Source of the DNA: Symsagittifera roscoffensis
Lineage: Eukaryota > Xenacoelomorpha > Acoela > Convolutidae
Assembly (NCBI RefSeq): GCF_963678635.1
Contig: NC_087068.1
Location: 13,271,872-13,335,871, forward strand
Length of the DNA: 64,000 nucleotides
Direction of reading: 5' to 3'
The notes below the pieces were generated by a model. That model saw only the letters and a list, made by a program, of their open reading frames with translations. It searched no databases and was not told the origin of the DNA. A program made the position numbers and the translations under genes. Positions 12,236 to 26,500 of this stretch are shown here, one piece after another (position 1 is the stretch's first letter; every line of letters starts with the position of its first letter).

Positions 12236-13739
12236 TTAAATCACGTGAGAAGGTAATGCTTCTGTGAAATACTCATCAAATCTTAAACAGCAACTGCTTA
12301 GAAGAACAGCTTACAGCACAAAAACTTTTCACAGGACCAGATTTTCTGGAAATTCTGTTAAGCCAAGCGTCACACTATTGCAATACAAAAAAGTATGAAA
12401 TAAAATGACTGAAAAACTGCTACTCATCCATTCATTATTCGAAATTTCATTTAAACTAGATGCAAAGCCTCATTTCGAGATCTTCAACACAGCTTCATTC
12501 CACAAAAGTTCTATTGAAAAAAGTGACAAGCGAAAGAACAATTTGTTTAAAAAATAGCAAAAATAAAATTCTTTTCAAAAACTCAATACATAGCCAACAA
12601 TGAATTGAAAAAAAAAAATGAATAAGAAAGCCCAAAAAAGGATTGTCAGCTATTTGAACCATACTCAACTTTCGAATTACAATTTCAAGCCTCCTTTATG
12701 AGCGCCATTTTCTTTCATTAGCGGTTTAGACAATTATAAATTAAAAAAAGGCGTAAAATTGTGCATTTGACATTTCTTTCATTAACCAAGTATCCGCAAG
12801 AAATAATCAAAAAAGCAACAAGTTCAACTCACATCAAAAATTTAACCTTGGTTAGAATGCATAAACCACTCTCACGAGACGCGCAATGAACCAGTTGTAA
12901 ATCAGACAGAATAAGAAAAAATGAATCTAGTGTGTTCTGGTTTTCGTAAAACAGGATGTCTTAAATTTTGTAAGTCATTTTGGAATTCAAAACAAAATTT
13001 TAGTCAAAACAAAAAAGACTGAAAAAATTCAATAAAAAACCTCATGAAATTGAATAAGAAAAAGGAGACAAGAAAAATCGATTAGTTTTTAAAATAATCA
13101 AGCGGAATTCCAATTCGAAAACCCAGAACTTCGATCAGACAAAAAAGATAGAAATGTAGAGAAAAAATAGCTAAAGTCCAAGGAAAAAGTTAAAGGCACA
13201 TATTGAAAATATTTCTAAAATTGAATGACCTAAAAACGAAATGGACATTATCTTAGCTACAAAACATAGAAAAAAAATTTAATATTTCGTTTAAAATTTT
13301 TTTTCTTCGAAAACCACCAAAAATTATCATTGAATTTTAATTCATTGAATCTAAATTAAAGAGGCGAGCGTAGCCAAATAAATCTTCAACATGAATGCAA
13401 CTAGAGTAATTACAATAAAATTGAGAAACAACTAACATTGACATTTCAAAATGAAAACTCAAAATTTGAGCTGAATGTTTAAAATGTTTCAATAGAAATA
13501 CTTCCTGAATGGAAAACACTCCAAGCTGGGTCAAAAACCCAGCCCATCGGTTTTGGTTAAAAAGGAATTTAACAAATAAAAAATCAGTTGACGCTAAAAA
13601 AACAGACTTCAAACAATTATATCAAAAACATGCCCAAAATTCATGAAGTCAAATGACTTGCATCTACAACCTACATCGCATCCGTAAATTTAAAAAGAAC
13701 GAGCACAAAATGAAATTATTAGTACGAACTAAAATGCAG
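12236..13739. other. AT-rich region upstream of MON1
   Basis: Promoter side of MON1. I see no convincing TATA box or other gene; the short frames here have no coding character. Confidence 0.5.
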
Positions 13740-15200
13740 GCATAATTGCGTCACGTGATGCATGGACGCTTAGTGCCGAATTGTGTGAACTAATATCGTT
13801 CAGGGAGAGAAAGTCAAGTACCCCTTGCAATACCCAAGCTTCTCGCAAAGGTAATAAAACTAGTCCAATTAGAGAAAAGTGGATCATAGGGTGACTTTTG
13901 TTATTTCACAGTAAAATACAAAAATCAACTTCCACTTTCGAAACTTAATTAACAAGTTGGGCACTTTGGTCATTGGAGAGCACAATTTGAATTCCGTTAA
14001 GCAATTCTGTGAACAAAATTCTTTCCGGGAAAGAAAGTCTAGTACACCTATGTGAAACAAAAGCTCCTCGCAAAGGTAAAATAACGAATCCAATTTGATA
14101 AAAGTGGGTCATAAGGGGACTTTTCTTATTGCACAGTAAAATACAAAAAGCAACATCCACTTTGAAAACTTCAGTCACCCATGTTTTTTCGCAAGAATTT
14201 GGACACTTTGGTCACTGGAGAGCACAATTTGCATCCGTTAATCAATTCAGTGAAGAAAGTTCTTTCTGGGAAAGAAAGTCTAGTAACCCTATGCAATATA
14301 CAAGCTCCTCGCAAAGGTAATAAAACAATTCCACTTTGAGAAAAGTGGGTCAATAGGTGACTTTTATTTCACAGTAAAATACAAAAATCAACATTCACTT
14401 CCACTCACGTAACTCAATTTTTTCGCAAGAATTTGGGCACTTTGGTCATTGCAGAGCACAATTTGCATTTCGTTCAGCAATTCAGTGAACAAAGTTCCTT
14501 CTAGGAAAGAAAGTCTTGTACATCTATGCAATACCCAAGCTCCTCGCAAAGGTATAAAAACAAGTCCACTCTGAGAAAAGTGGGTCATTAGGTAACTTTT
14601 CTTATTTCACATTAAAATACAAAAATCAACATCCGCTTTCAAAGCTTTAAAAACTCACGTTTTTTTCGCAACCATTTGGGCACTTTGGTCATTGGAGAGC
14701 ACAATTTGCATTCCGTTAAACAATTCGGTGAACAAAGTTCTATTGGGGAAAGAAAGTCTAGTACCCCTATGCAATGCCCAACCTCCTCGCAAAGGTAATA
14801 AAACAAGTCCACTTTGAGAAAACTGGGTCTTTCAGTGACTTTTCTTATTTCAGCTTAAATTACAAAAAACAAAATCCACTTTCAAAACTTAACTCACGTT
14901 TTTTCGCAATTATTAGCGCACTGTGGTCATTGGAGAGCACAATTTCCATTCCGTTGAGCAATTCGGCGAACAAAGTTCTTTCTGGGAAAGAAATTTTAGT
15001 AACCCTATGAAATACCCAAGCTCCTCGCAAAGGTAAAAAAAATAGTCCAAATTGAGAAGTGGATCATTAAGTGACTTTTCTTATTTCAGAGTGCAATACT
15101 AAAGTCAACTTCCACTTCCAAAACTTAGGTGAGTTGAGTTTTTTTGCAAAATTTTGGGCACTTTGGTCATTGGAGCAAAATTTGCCTTCCGCTAAGCAGT
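13740..15200. repeat. Tandem array, six units of about 236 bp
   Basis: The phrase CTCCTCGCAAAGGTAA falls at about 13843, 14068, 14309, 14544, 14787 and 15025. Each unit also has TTGGGCACTTTGGTCATTGG, GAGAGCACAATTTGCATTCC, GGGAAAGAAAGTCTAGTACC and AAAGTGGGTCAT. The units keep similar minus-strand frames of 60-77 codons. The piece AGTCTAGTACCC..TGCAATACCC also occurs singly near 2143 and 17048. Confidence 0.85.
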
Positions 15201-17559
15201 AAAAACTGCACTGGAAAGAAATCAAAAGCCAAACTCTGACAAAAAATCAAGAAGACCTACAGAAGCGTCTTCGCGCTGTTCCCGGACACTTGAAAACTTG
15301 CAATTTTAACACAGGTGAAGCTGAGCTTCGCACCATATGCGATTGAACACACTCAAAAAAATAGTCGAAAAAAAGGAAAACGTTGAAAAAAACTATTTCT
15401 ACTTAAAATTATTTTCGTATGTCTCGATGGAAGTCCATTCTAGGCTAACATGCCAGAAATTTGAGCATTTAATTAGCAACGGAACATATTTACGAAGAGG
15501 AAACAACGTCAAAAAACTTCGAGCAGACAAGTTCAGCAGAAAAAATATGATTTCATAAAAAAAACTTTGCAATTTTACGTCCCACCTGAGACAAGAACGA
15601 ACGACACTTGCACATTCAACTACAAGGATGTGGAAAAAAGAAAAGAAAAATCACGAAAACAACTACAAGAAAAAAAATCAGTGATGTGGCAACTAAGTTA
15701 ACAATTTTTGAGCAGACACCTGTTTATCCGAAAAAATTATTGATTGAAAAAAAAATAACTTTCAAGTCCACCTCCCTGAAACAACAAGGAACAACACTTG
15801 AAAACGGATCAACGACCGAAAACCGATCAACATATTTTTTTTTCATTAGCGAACACAAAACACAAAAGGTTATTTCACTAGACTTTATTTTGTTGAAAAT
15901 ACCCAAAATTCGAGAAACTCAACAAATGCATTAGGAAACTTAGCAGACAGCAATTCAACTTGACATTGCAAAACGATGATTTCGTCTAGCAATTTTGATT
16001 TAAAAAATCAAAAAAAATAGAATTTATTATTTCTGATTTGCTGGCAATTTGGGCTTTTTTAATTCAATTTAAATAGCTAATTTTCAATACAAAATGGACT
16101 AAGAAGCGATGAACAAAAATTTTCAAAAAAAATTGCGAAAATTTATAAATTCAATTACTTACACCAAAAAATATATGAAAAAAAAACAACTGATTGACCA
16201 ATCAAAAGCATCAAAGGTTTAAAACAAATTCATTGTGCAAACTGAAAAACATAACGAAAAATTATGAAAACTATAAAAAAAAACTTAAAAAAATCGAAAA
16301 TTTTTTTTACTATGTTTAATTATTTCACTTTTAATTATAAAAAAATGGAAAATTGATTTAAATTTTTCCAAAACATGTTGTAAAACTTTGACCATTATTA
16401 CAAAAAAAAACGAAGTAATTGAAAAAAATCAATCGGAAAATAAGCAGACGGAATTAAAGCCGACAAGATTTCGGCACAAAAAATACTATTAAAAGAACTC
16501 ATAACAAGCACACAAGGCCCACGCTTGAGCAATTTACTACATTTACTACAGCAAGAGTAATCAAATAGACGTTTCTCCGCAAAAAAAATTGCTCAGCAGA
16601 ATCGATGAACCATTTAACTTGCTGAAACATTTAATTTAAAGTTTGAGCATTTAATTAAGCGTATTTAGTGCAGATGCGGTTTTTGGGTTTGACAAGACAG
16701 AGACAAAAAGTTCGAGGGATGCCAGGTACTTTTTTGCAAAATGAAAGATATCTTTTTAATAATAAATCTAAAAATACTGCATGTAATTCAGTTTGAAATA
16801 TTTTTATCGGATCTAATGCAATCGGGTAGTAGACTTTTTTTTACAGTAAACAACTTTACGCAGAGATTTTTCTTTTGGATATTCTTATTTAAATCGTACT
16901 TTTGATCTTTCAGACACCATAATATGCCTGGTTGAAAATTGGGCATAGTGAACACAGTGGCGAAGAAGAGCTGAGACAAAAAAAAACGTTGGGACACCTT
17001 TAAAATTTTCGAAAATTCTTAAAACAAAACTCTTAAGACAAGGAAAGTCTAGTACCCGGTTGCAATACCCTTGCTTATCGTTTCCCGTTCAAGTTCCAAA
17101 CACCCTCGCCCACGTCAAAAGACAAAAAAAAATTTAAATCTTTTTCGATTTTTTTATGGATTTCAGAGTTGTATTTGTGTTGGAAACCAACCCTCTGCGC
17201 TATCTGCCTTTCAACCGCCTTTTCTTGTTATTTTTGTTTCTGTCTCAGTAAATTTCTAATGCACTTTTACTAAATACAATGAGAAAAAAAAATTTAATAG
17301 TAAGTTTGAATCAATAATTAAGAAAGAATTCATAGATTAAATATTTTAAAACTATATAAAATAATTTGTAGGTAAACCATAACAAGGTATGTTAGCACCT
17401 TATACTAAATATTATAATTATACTGCAGCAGGTTACTGATTTGTGATTGATTGTCAAAACGCTATAAACATCAATGGAAGAAACAACAGTAAATAAGAGG
17501 ATATATTTTCACCAACAATAGAACAAGATTTGCACTTGCTTGGTCCATTTTTCAAACTT
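15201..17559. other. AT-rich intergenic region between MON1 upstream and C1GALT1 3' end
   Basis: Homopolymer-rich with many A runs. A single piece AAGTCTAGTACCCGGTTGCA at about 17043 is shared with the 236 bp array. No gene seen. No clear AATAAA for C1GALT1 was found just below 17560. Confidence 0.5.
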
Positions 17560-20500
17560 TTAAGACTTTGACTCCACTTTCTTCGAAGCTTCTGTTTCAT
17601 TCACTTTAGACCCTACAATAGCACCGCCTATTTTGCTCGCACCTTCCGATTTGGTCTCTGGGGGGAGTTTAACTGAAGAATCGTTAGACAGATACGCCTC
17701 ATGAACTTGGGGGACTTCTCCCTGTTGGCCGAACACCTTCAATTTATAGAACATGAACTCTAGCATCTTCATGTCTTTAGGAGACACGTAGTGGAATGAT
17801 ATGGTGTAATTTCCACAACAGTCGGTGCCCTGAAACACGCCAACAGAACACATGATTACAGTTATTGTTTTGTTTACTTTTGATCACACCAAGACAAAAC
17901 AAACAATAACATATAAAGGGAAACTTCGGAAATTTACATGCGTTACACCAATGAGATTAATCACTTCACAATACCCCGGAAAATTTCCACCAACCATCAA
18001 CATGAAACTTAGCAATTGCTCGAAGATTCTTTTTCCAAAACACTGCAAACCATTAGAACAGCTAATAATAAATAATCATTGAAACATCAAATGCATCTCT
18101 TATATAAATGATTTCTTGCTATAAAAATGTGCACATATACATATGCAGAGGTACAGATTAAGAGAAATTAACACAATTATATTGAAGGGTTTAAGCTGCG
18201 AAACCAATTAAGAATTGATCATGGAAACATTTTTTACTAATCAACAAGTCTCAATTTATTCCGATCTAATGCACGAGAAAATTCAGAACCCAGTAGACCA
18301 AGGAAACAAAAAAAAATGAGAGAACGGCCGCAATAAGAATTGAACGAAAACAGATATTAAATTCCAATCCAAATTCTTCCGAATTGATATATTAGGCTAA
18401 AATCCAAGCGGCATCAATCTGTCAACAATAAACAGTCAAGTCTATTATGAAAGCATCACAAAAATGAACAAGACTGCTCGTATCAGGGCGAAGCCCTGAA
18501 TGTTCCGACTGCTTTTTAAGGTTAATGGAGCAGCAGTAATAACATAAAAAATTAAATGAAATAAAATAAAAGGAAAATTTTTTTTTTCCAAAAGTTGAAA
18601 TTTTTTATGAAAATGATCCCCCCACACGCCATATAAAGTACAAAAAGATAGATTTCGTTCCTTGTAACAAATCAATTATGGCAAATCAGCTTCTTTCAAC
18701 CAATTTGGAACAATTTCTAAGACGGATTAACTCTCCTCCTTACGCGTTAATAGCGCGAAATATATCGCGCGTTAATTGTCCCAAATTGGCCAAAATGGCA
18801 ATCTTCAAACCCCCATAACTTTACAAAAAATGATCACAGGTGAAATATCTTCTCAAATTTGAGCTCAGGACAACAATACCTTTTGAATGATATAAAAAGA
18901 TTCCATCAAAAATGGCTAGTTAAAAAGTCGAAATTTGTCTGAAGAAAAAAAAACCCACCCCGAGCACAAATATTCCGTTACTTTCGTATCGAAAGTAGGA
19001 ACAATAAAGCTAGCCGACAGAGACACTAGTCAAAACCTATTCTGAAAAAAATTACGTCTATTAAAATGTTCATACATTTTCCTTGAATATAATCAATTCT
19101 GTGAAAATGCAGAAAAGACAGTTGTTAACAAAAAATTGGCATTGAAACAAAAATTAATGAATCGTTTATATATACTTAAGGAAAAAATGCAACCAAATTG
19201 TTTTCAAAACTCAACAAGACTGCTCGTATCAGGGCGAAGCCCTGAATGTTCCGACTGCCTTTTAAGGTTTATTGAGCAACAGTAATACATAATACATAAA
19301 AAAAATTAAATGAAATTTTTTTTCTAAAATTTGAAATTTTTTGTGAAAAGCATCCCCCACACGCCATATAAAGTTTAAAAAAAAATAGATTTCGTTCCTT
19401 ATAACAAATCAATTATGGCAAATAAGCTTCGTTCAACCAATTTGGAACGATTTATAAGACGGATTAAATCTCCGCTTACGCGTTAATAGTGCGAATTATA
19501 TTGCGCGTTAATTGTCCCAAATTGGTCAAAATGGCAAACTTTAAACCCTCATAACTTTACGAAAAACAATTACAGGTGAAAAATCTTTTCAAATTTAATC
19601 TCAGGACAACCATGCCTTTCGAATGATAAAAAAAATTCCGCCAAAAATGGCTAGTTAAAAAGTCGAAATTTGTCTGAAGAAGAAAAAAACCCACCCCGAG
19701 CACAAATATTCAGTTACTTTCGTATCGAAAGTCGGAACAATAAGTTTCTTTGAAATTTTTTATGAAATTTTACGTTATATTTTATGAGGTACAAGTAGGA
19801 TGGATAGTTGAATCCAAAAAAGTTGAGAATACAAAACGGTGCTATGTTACAATAGGTGGCAGCTTCACTTCAATTAGCTGGATCGCTTATTGCTATACTT
19901 CGAACAGTGTTTAAAATTTATTTCGAAAGCCAACTTGTTGGCAAAAAAATTGTTTAATTTAAATTTTTGAATAACATTTCATCTAGCAGAAAAACTCCTG
20001 TTTGATTTATTAAACAGGTATTATGAAAACGTTTTTTTTTTTCCAGATGAGATCTGGTTTTTTTTTTTTGAGACGCTTTTTTGAAAAATTCGCTTTCCCA
20101 AAAAACTACCCGTCAGATTCTCATAAAAGTGGTACCAATGGATTCAGTAGCGTTTCACCTACCTGCCTGCATGAAATTTAGGGCAATTTTTACCTTACCT
20201 CACCCCCTACGGTCTTAGAAAAGCTTCACAACTCGGTACTTTTTTTCACTTTTTGCCCATTTTTTCGGAAATTTTCGATTTCCTCAAAAACTACCCATCC
20301 AGATTTGGAATTAAGGGTTTAATCGATAGACCAGGTTGTAGGAAACTCCCCCGCACAAGCGGCTGGTCCTTAACTTACCTAGGGGAAGAGCTATAGACTT
20401 AGGAAAAGTCACTTTTTTGACTTTTTTCAAATCTTTCCGATTTCCTCAAAAACTACCCGTCCAGATTTGGGATTAAGTGTTTAATCGATAGACCAGGTTG

Positions 20501-23500
20501 TAGGAACCCCCCCTACACAAACGGCTCGTCCCTAATTTGTCTAGGGGAAGAGCTATACACTTAGGAATAGTCAATTTTTCGGTTTTTAGGCCATGTTTTC
20601 AAACTTTTTCGATTTCTTCAAAAACTACCCATCCAGATTTGGGATTAAGGGTTTAATCGATAGACCAGGTTGTAGGAAACTTCCCTGCCCAAGCGGCTGG
20701 TCCTTAATTTGTCTCGGGGAAGAGCTGTACACTAAGGAAAAGTTTTTTTAAAAGTTTTTTGGCATTGGAACAAAGATTCAATATACTTATTGTGTGTATT
20801 TTTATAGACAATGGAATCCGCTATGCTTACGTTTTCTCGCTTTTGCTTGGTGCTATTGGCTTTGTGTTGAGTTTTTTTGTATGGTTCGAAGAAGTCCAAC
20901 GAAAAGTTCCACGAGTTACGCTAGTTCTCTTTAATCAGGTCGGTTTGTTCCAGAACGTTTTTGTGATGTCAGTTATAGTCAACATATTATAGTCATATTT
21001 GCAAGGCTTGGACAAAATTTAATTAATTCGAAAATTAAAGAGTCGTTAGAAAAATGAAAAATACTTTATTTCATTAATGTTAGCTGGTTTGTGAAACACA
21101 CATTTCACTTAATTCTAGTGAATAATTATTCACATTGTTGAAGCATTGTGCATATGATTTTATTTTAAATATATTTAGCATGTAACCATGATTGATACGG
21201 TTTGCCTTGTCGCACTGTTAAAGGCCCGTTTAATTCACATTACGGTTGCCTTGTCGCACAGTGAAAGGCTCGTTTAATTTTAGTACGGTTTGCCTTGTCG
21301 CTCTGTGAAAGGCCCGTTTAATTCATATTACGGTTGTCTTGTCGCACTGTGAAAGGCTCGGTTTATTTGCATTACATTGTGGGTTTACAGCAAATCTAAA
21401 TAGTCTTATTCTATATCTTGTCACACTTTCAGAAAAATGGCTCAGAAAGAAATTGACAACACTTAAAAAGTTGTTGACAATGTATTCTCGTCTATCCAGA
21501 GCAGGTTAGAAGAAGCTCTGTGTGAAGAAGACGACACAAACGTCAGGATTCGTGTGTAAGCTGTGCTGGAGTCGATGCCAGAAAAAATGGATACTGTAAA
21601 TGGACACTTTAGATGTACGAAAAGTGCCTTCAACGCCGTTACAAAACGGTTAAGATCAGTATCCCGACCACGACCAGCAGTATTGCCACCAGCAGGAGAA
21701 GCAACCCCAAGCAAAGTTATGAGAAAGTTGTTTTTCTCTACATCAGGTACATTCCTCACCGAATCCTGAGTGATCTCAATCTTCGAAGGAAGATTTCAAT
21801 GTTTCCATGATTTTAAATTATTTACGTTATGTTAATCAATGATGGTCATTAATAGAATTGTAAAGACATGTTCAGTTTGTTGTTTTTCTCTACATCAGGT
21901 ACATTCCTCACCGAATCCTGAGTGATCTCAATCTTCGAAGGAAGATTTCAAGGTTTCCATGATTTTTAAATTATTTACGTTATGTTAATCAATGATGGTC
22001 ATTAATAGATTTGTAAAGACATGTTCAGTTTGTTGTTTTTCTCTACATCAGGTACGTTCCTCGCCGAATCCTGAGTGATTTCAATCTTCGAAGGAAGATT
22101 TCAATGTTTCCATGATTTTTAAATTATTTACGTTATGTTAATCATTGATGGTCATGAATAGATTTGTAAAGACATATTCAGTTTGTTGTTTTTCTCTACA
22201 TCAGGTACATTTCTCACCAAATCCTGAGTGATTTCAATCTTCGAAGGAAGATTTCAATGTTTCCATGATTTTTAAATTATTTACGTTATGTTAATCATTG
22301 ATGGTCATGAATAGATTTGTAAATACATATTCAGTTTGTTGTTTTTCTCTACATCAGGTACATTCCTCACCGAAACCTGAGTGATTTCAATCTTCGAAGG
22401 AAGATTTCAATGTTTCCATGATTTTTAAATTATTCACGTTATGTTAGTCATTGATGGTCATGAATAGATTTGTAAAGACATATTCAGTTTGTTGTTTTTC
22501 TTTACATCAGGTACATTCCTCACCGAATCCTGAGTGATTTCAATGTTTCCATGATTTTTAAATTATTTAAGTTATGTTAATCATTGATGGTAATGAATAG
22601 ATTTGTAAAGACATATTCAGTTTGTTGTTTTTCTCTAGATCAGGTACATTCCTCACCAAATCCTGAGTGTTTTCAATTTTTCTCTACATTGATAATATCA
22701 TGAAAGTATCTGTTCTATGAAGTATTTGTTCTGTTCGATGAATCCCAAATTTCACTTAAGGCTCACTTAAGTATCATTGATGGTCATGTGCTTTTTGCAC
22801 ATTTTTCCAGTATGTTTGGATAGTGTTTAATGCCTTACGGCCAGTAACTTCCACTGGAATTTTATCATAACAATCAGAATTGATTCTATCGTGAGTTTGT
22901 TTGATCAACAACGACACAGAAACACCTTTTTCTTCTGGGATTTACGTCGCAGGTGCTTTCTTGAATTCCACCATGTTGTCTTTGCCAGCAAGCATACCCG
23001 CTAGGGGCCCTCCTCACAACTGGGAAATTTCCGCTAATTATATGACTGATCAGAAACTTCCAGACTTTGAGTGTTGCATTTGTGAGAAGGGTGGGGAGCA
23101 AAGTGCATCCGGGTCCTCGTCCCGCTTCCTGGGCAGAATTGTATAACAATTCTGGCAGAGTGATGCACACAATTACCTTGCTACATTAGTTTACAAAACT
23201 CATCCGAAATCAATCTGCGATTTCGCTAACCTTACACCCCCCACCCACATTTTTTCAAACTCGTTTTTTCAATAAAACAAAAAGCGCTAGCTAATTCGAT
23301 TTCATCAAAAATTTGTTTAACGTTTTTTTTCTGAAATAACCAAACAGGTCTCTCCAGCTTCCAGCTGGGCCCCTATTGTCTAGGGAAACACCTATGGACT
23401 TGAAAAGTTCCCTCATGAAAACTTTTTACCAAAGCGTTACCAATGAATGCATAAGCTTCTCTTTCACTTTTTTTGCGTAGGAAGGGCGCTATCGACTTGA

Positions 23501-26500
23501 GAAACCTGAAATTTTAAAACAATTTTAAAATAATCAATATTAAAATAATCAAACAGGTCTCTCCAGCTTTCAGCTGGGCCCCTAGTATAATCACAAAAAC
23601 TATCTTAGTACAATTGATTGAAAAAGATATGACTATATTAGGCAGTAATGTTTCTAAATTTAATACATGCACTATAGTTAAAATTACCACCTAATGTGAC
23701 ATATCTGAGTGTTTCTGAATAGTTTTTTTTAAATGCCTGGGTCCTGTTAACTATCCCCCACGTGGCACCAAGCAACTAATTAACAACCATTTAATGAGAG
23801 AATTCAACAGTTAACCATATACGAATTTTGTAAAGCGCAACATATTACCTCCTTTTGCAAAAGAGGCTAATGGCTAACAAAATCCTTTTTTCGTTGGGGA
23901 CTCATCTTTCTTTGATAGATGATACTTGTTCGTATCATATTTCTACTCACACTTTTGACGGGGTAGTATGCATAAGAGTAGACCCAGCTGGGAGGCTTAT
24001 CACTCAGTTCTGTTTGTAGGTTAAATGAGTGGAATAACTCCTTCTCCTCAGTGTCTATTGTCTTGCCGGGCTCAATCCCAAGTTTCTTCAAGCATCTTCC
24101 TGCAACACACGCATCAGATATGGTCATCAAACTGATCATCTTGGTACATAGGCGAAGATCAATATTCAGATTGAACGCCAACAATACAAGTTACATTAGA
24201 CAACACCAGGAGTGGGTTCTCATGAAGAGAAATAGATCCACTTTACTAACTTAACTTTGGACTAACTTACTAACTTAAATTATTAGTAATTACACTTTAC
24301 TAACTTAAATTATGAACATACGATTTAAATCATAATGACCGCCTGTTACACATTATCCCTCCCCTCCAAAACGCCGTTTAATGTTTAATGCTTGTCATCC
24401 AGAAATACTCGGCATAAAATAGAGTCAAAAGAGTACTTTCTTTAAGCGACTGATGTGTCCCGGCTACAAATGAAAACTGCACCCAAAAATTCACGTTTTG
24501 CATTTTCAACTGTGACCCAATTAATTTTTAATAAACGTTCTTACCGACAGCGTTATCTTCAGGCGCTTTCGAATTCAAATCGTCACACTTGAGGCTCTTG
24601 TTCTTCAGGCCATGGCCTAGCTTGGATAGTGTCTTTCTACTTATCACATAGCCTGCTCCTCCACTCGTGTAGCCACCTAGCGCCTGAATCAACTAATAAT
24701 GATGGTACACTGAGTCATGATTTAGACCCTTTCAAAACTACGAACGAATTGCATCTGGTGTTTCCAATAATGTCTTGGGTATACAATACCTTGTCATCTA
24801 TTAGCAGGCGACTAACAGTACCTCAAAAATTGAAATGATTTTTCACGTAATTCAAACGACTATTTCTTTAGTATCCGTAAAAAGCCCAAATATCAATCGG
24901 GTAATTAGCACACAGACGAGTAGAAAAACAACTGCATTTTAATCACCAACCTTGAACCTTTTGCCGAGGTAGTGGGGCTCATTTGGACTGAGCGTTGCCA
25001 AGAAAGCACGAAGGTTCTCTACGACTAAAAATGTGTCGTCATCTGCCTTCACAAACCAGTGATATTCGGACACATAGTTCTCGTATAAATACTGATACGT
25101 CAGAATAGTTTTAGACCAAAGATGAGGATATCCTTCTAGCATTCCAGGTAATTTTAAAGTTGGAAAACTATCGCTGGTTTCATCGCTGATAAATATTGTT
25201 TTGTCGCATCGTTTGGCCCATGTGTTTTTGATTGCAGTTGCTTTCGTTTCTACATTTTTTGTGCAAGTTTCCACGAAGCATAATAATTTTACAACTGAAA
25301 GATCTGCGGGAGGTTTTTGGTCGATAGATGAAGAGTTGAAATTCTTTGAAACAGCTCCTGGAAACAGAAAAGATCATCTATTTTCTGCTAACAGATGAAT
25401 TGCCGCCTTAAGACACCAATCTGCCACAAGCTACCCTTCGCACTTGGAACTTGACGGATTAACAAACCTAGGAGCGATTCAAACCTATGTTTCCTCTTAC
25501 AAATCATAAGGTCAAATATTTAATAATACTCATGCACAGGGGCGGATTGGGGGAGGGAGGGGATTTGACATACAAAACTGCAGCTTCCCGACTTTGAAGG
25601 CCAAAACACCACCCGAGTGTCTATCGAACGGGGATTGAAGGGACGGGGATTTTTACCCCCTCAACACTAAAAAGTTCAGCCCTTTGGTACTGTTTTTCGA
25701 AATTCATTTTTGGCTGACCGACCCTAATAAATTTACAAAAGGCGCCTTTTGACGCCAATATATACTAAATTTAAGGGGCACGCGGTACACCAAAAACAGG
25801 CATTTTTTGGAAAAACCTTCCAAAAAAAGCCCTAAAATGACGTAACATTAATTTGGTAGACCTAAAAACTCATCAAATTTTTAGAAAACTCCACTTCCCT
25901 CGATAAAATCCTAGATTCACACCTGCTCATCCATATAAATATACTTTTGCATACAATTAACAGCTCATATTTTTGAAAAAAAAATCTGATAAAATTTTAA
26001 AATTGTTTTTTTTTTCTAATTGAAAAAGGATTAAACTTGCGTCTTTATATCTCCTGGCCAAACCATACCAAAATCAATAACTCTAACTAAATTTTTATAA
26101 AAATTGACTAAAAAAGAAGCAGAACGCTTTTGCTGTAGACTTGTATTGTAATATGAATATGACGAATAAGAACTCTTTTCCAGTCTCTCTTTGATTTTTT
26201 CTGAGATTTTAAGTACGAAAGTCTATATGAAGAAGAAGAATTGAATTCAGATGAAAAAACTTTTGATTTGTGAGCATGAACCGTGACCAGACATTTCCGC
26301 CCCAAAAGCAGTAATTTCCAGAATTGACTGCTTTTGGGGCGCAAATGACTGGAAGCCTGAACAAGTGAAGAGATAATTACAGTTCTTGCATTACAAAAGT
26401 TTATAAACAACTTTATATGTTGTTTTCACGAGGGGGGTAGAAGACTGGACAAGACCCAAATAAAATTCGCCTCTTACCATTGGTATCTTTGGAGGGGTTA

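Noticed and set aside
15337-15934. Plus-strand Lys-rich frames of 73 and 108 codons
   Set aside because: They come from poly(A)-rich DNA, start without context and show no domain or conservation signal.
21196-21375. Regular 44 bp repeats as a CRISPR-like array
   Set aside because: There are no unique spacers between constant repeats; the whole unit repeats and the DNA is eukaryotic.
22886-23170. Overlapping frames on both strands with LSLPAS, like a hAT transposase C-terminus
   Set aside because: Only a few residues match, no conserved downstream residues follow, and the region is GC-richer, so long frames are expected by chance.
24230-24320. Repeated TACTAAC (branch-point-like) on the plus strand
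   Set aside because: The gene here is on the minus strand, so these cannot be its branch points; simple repeat.
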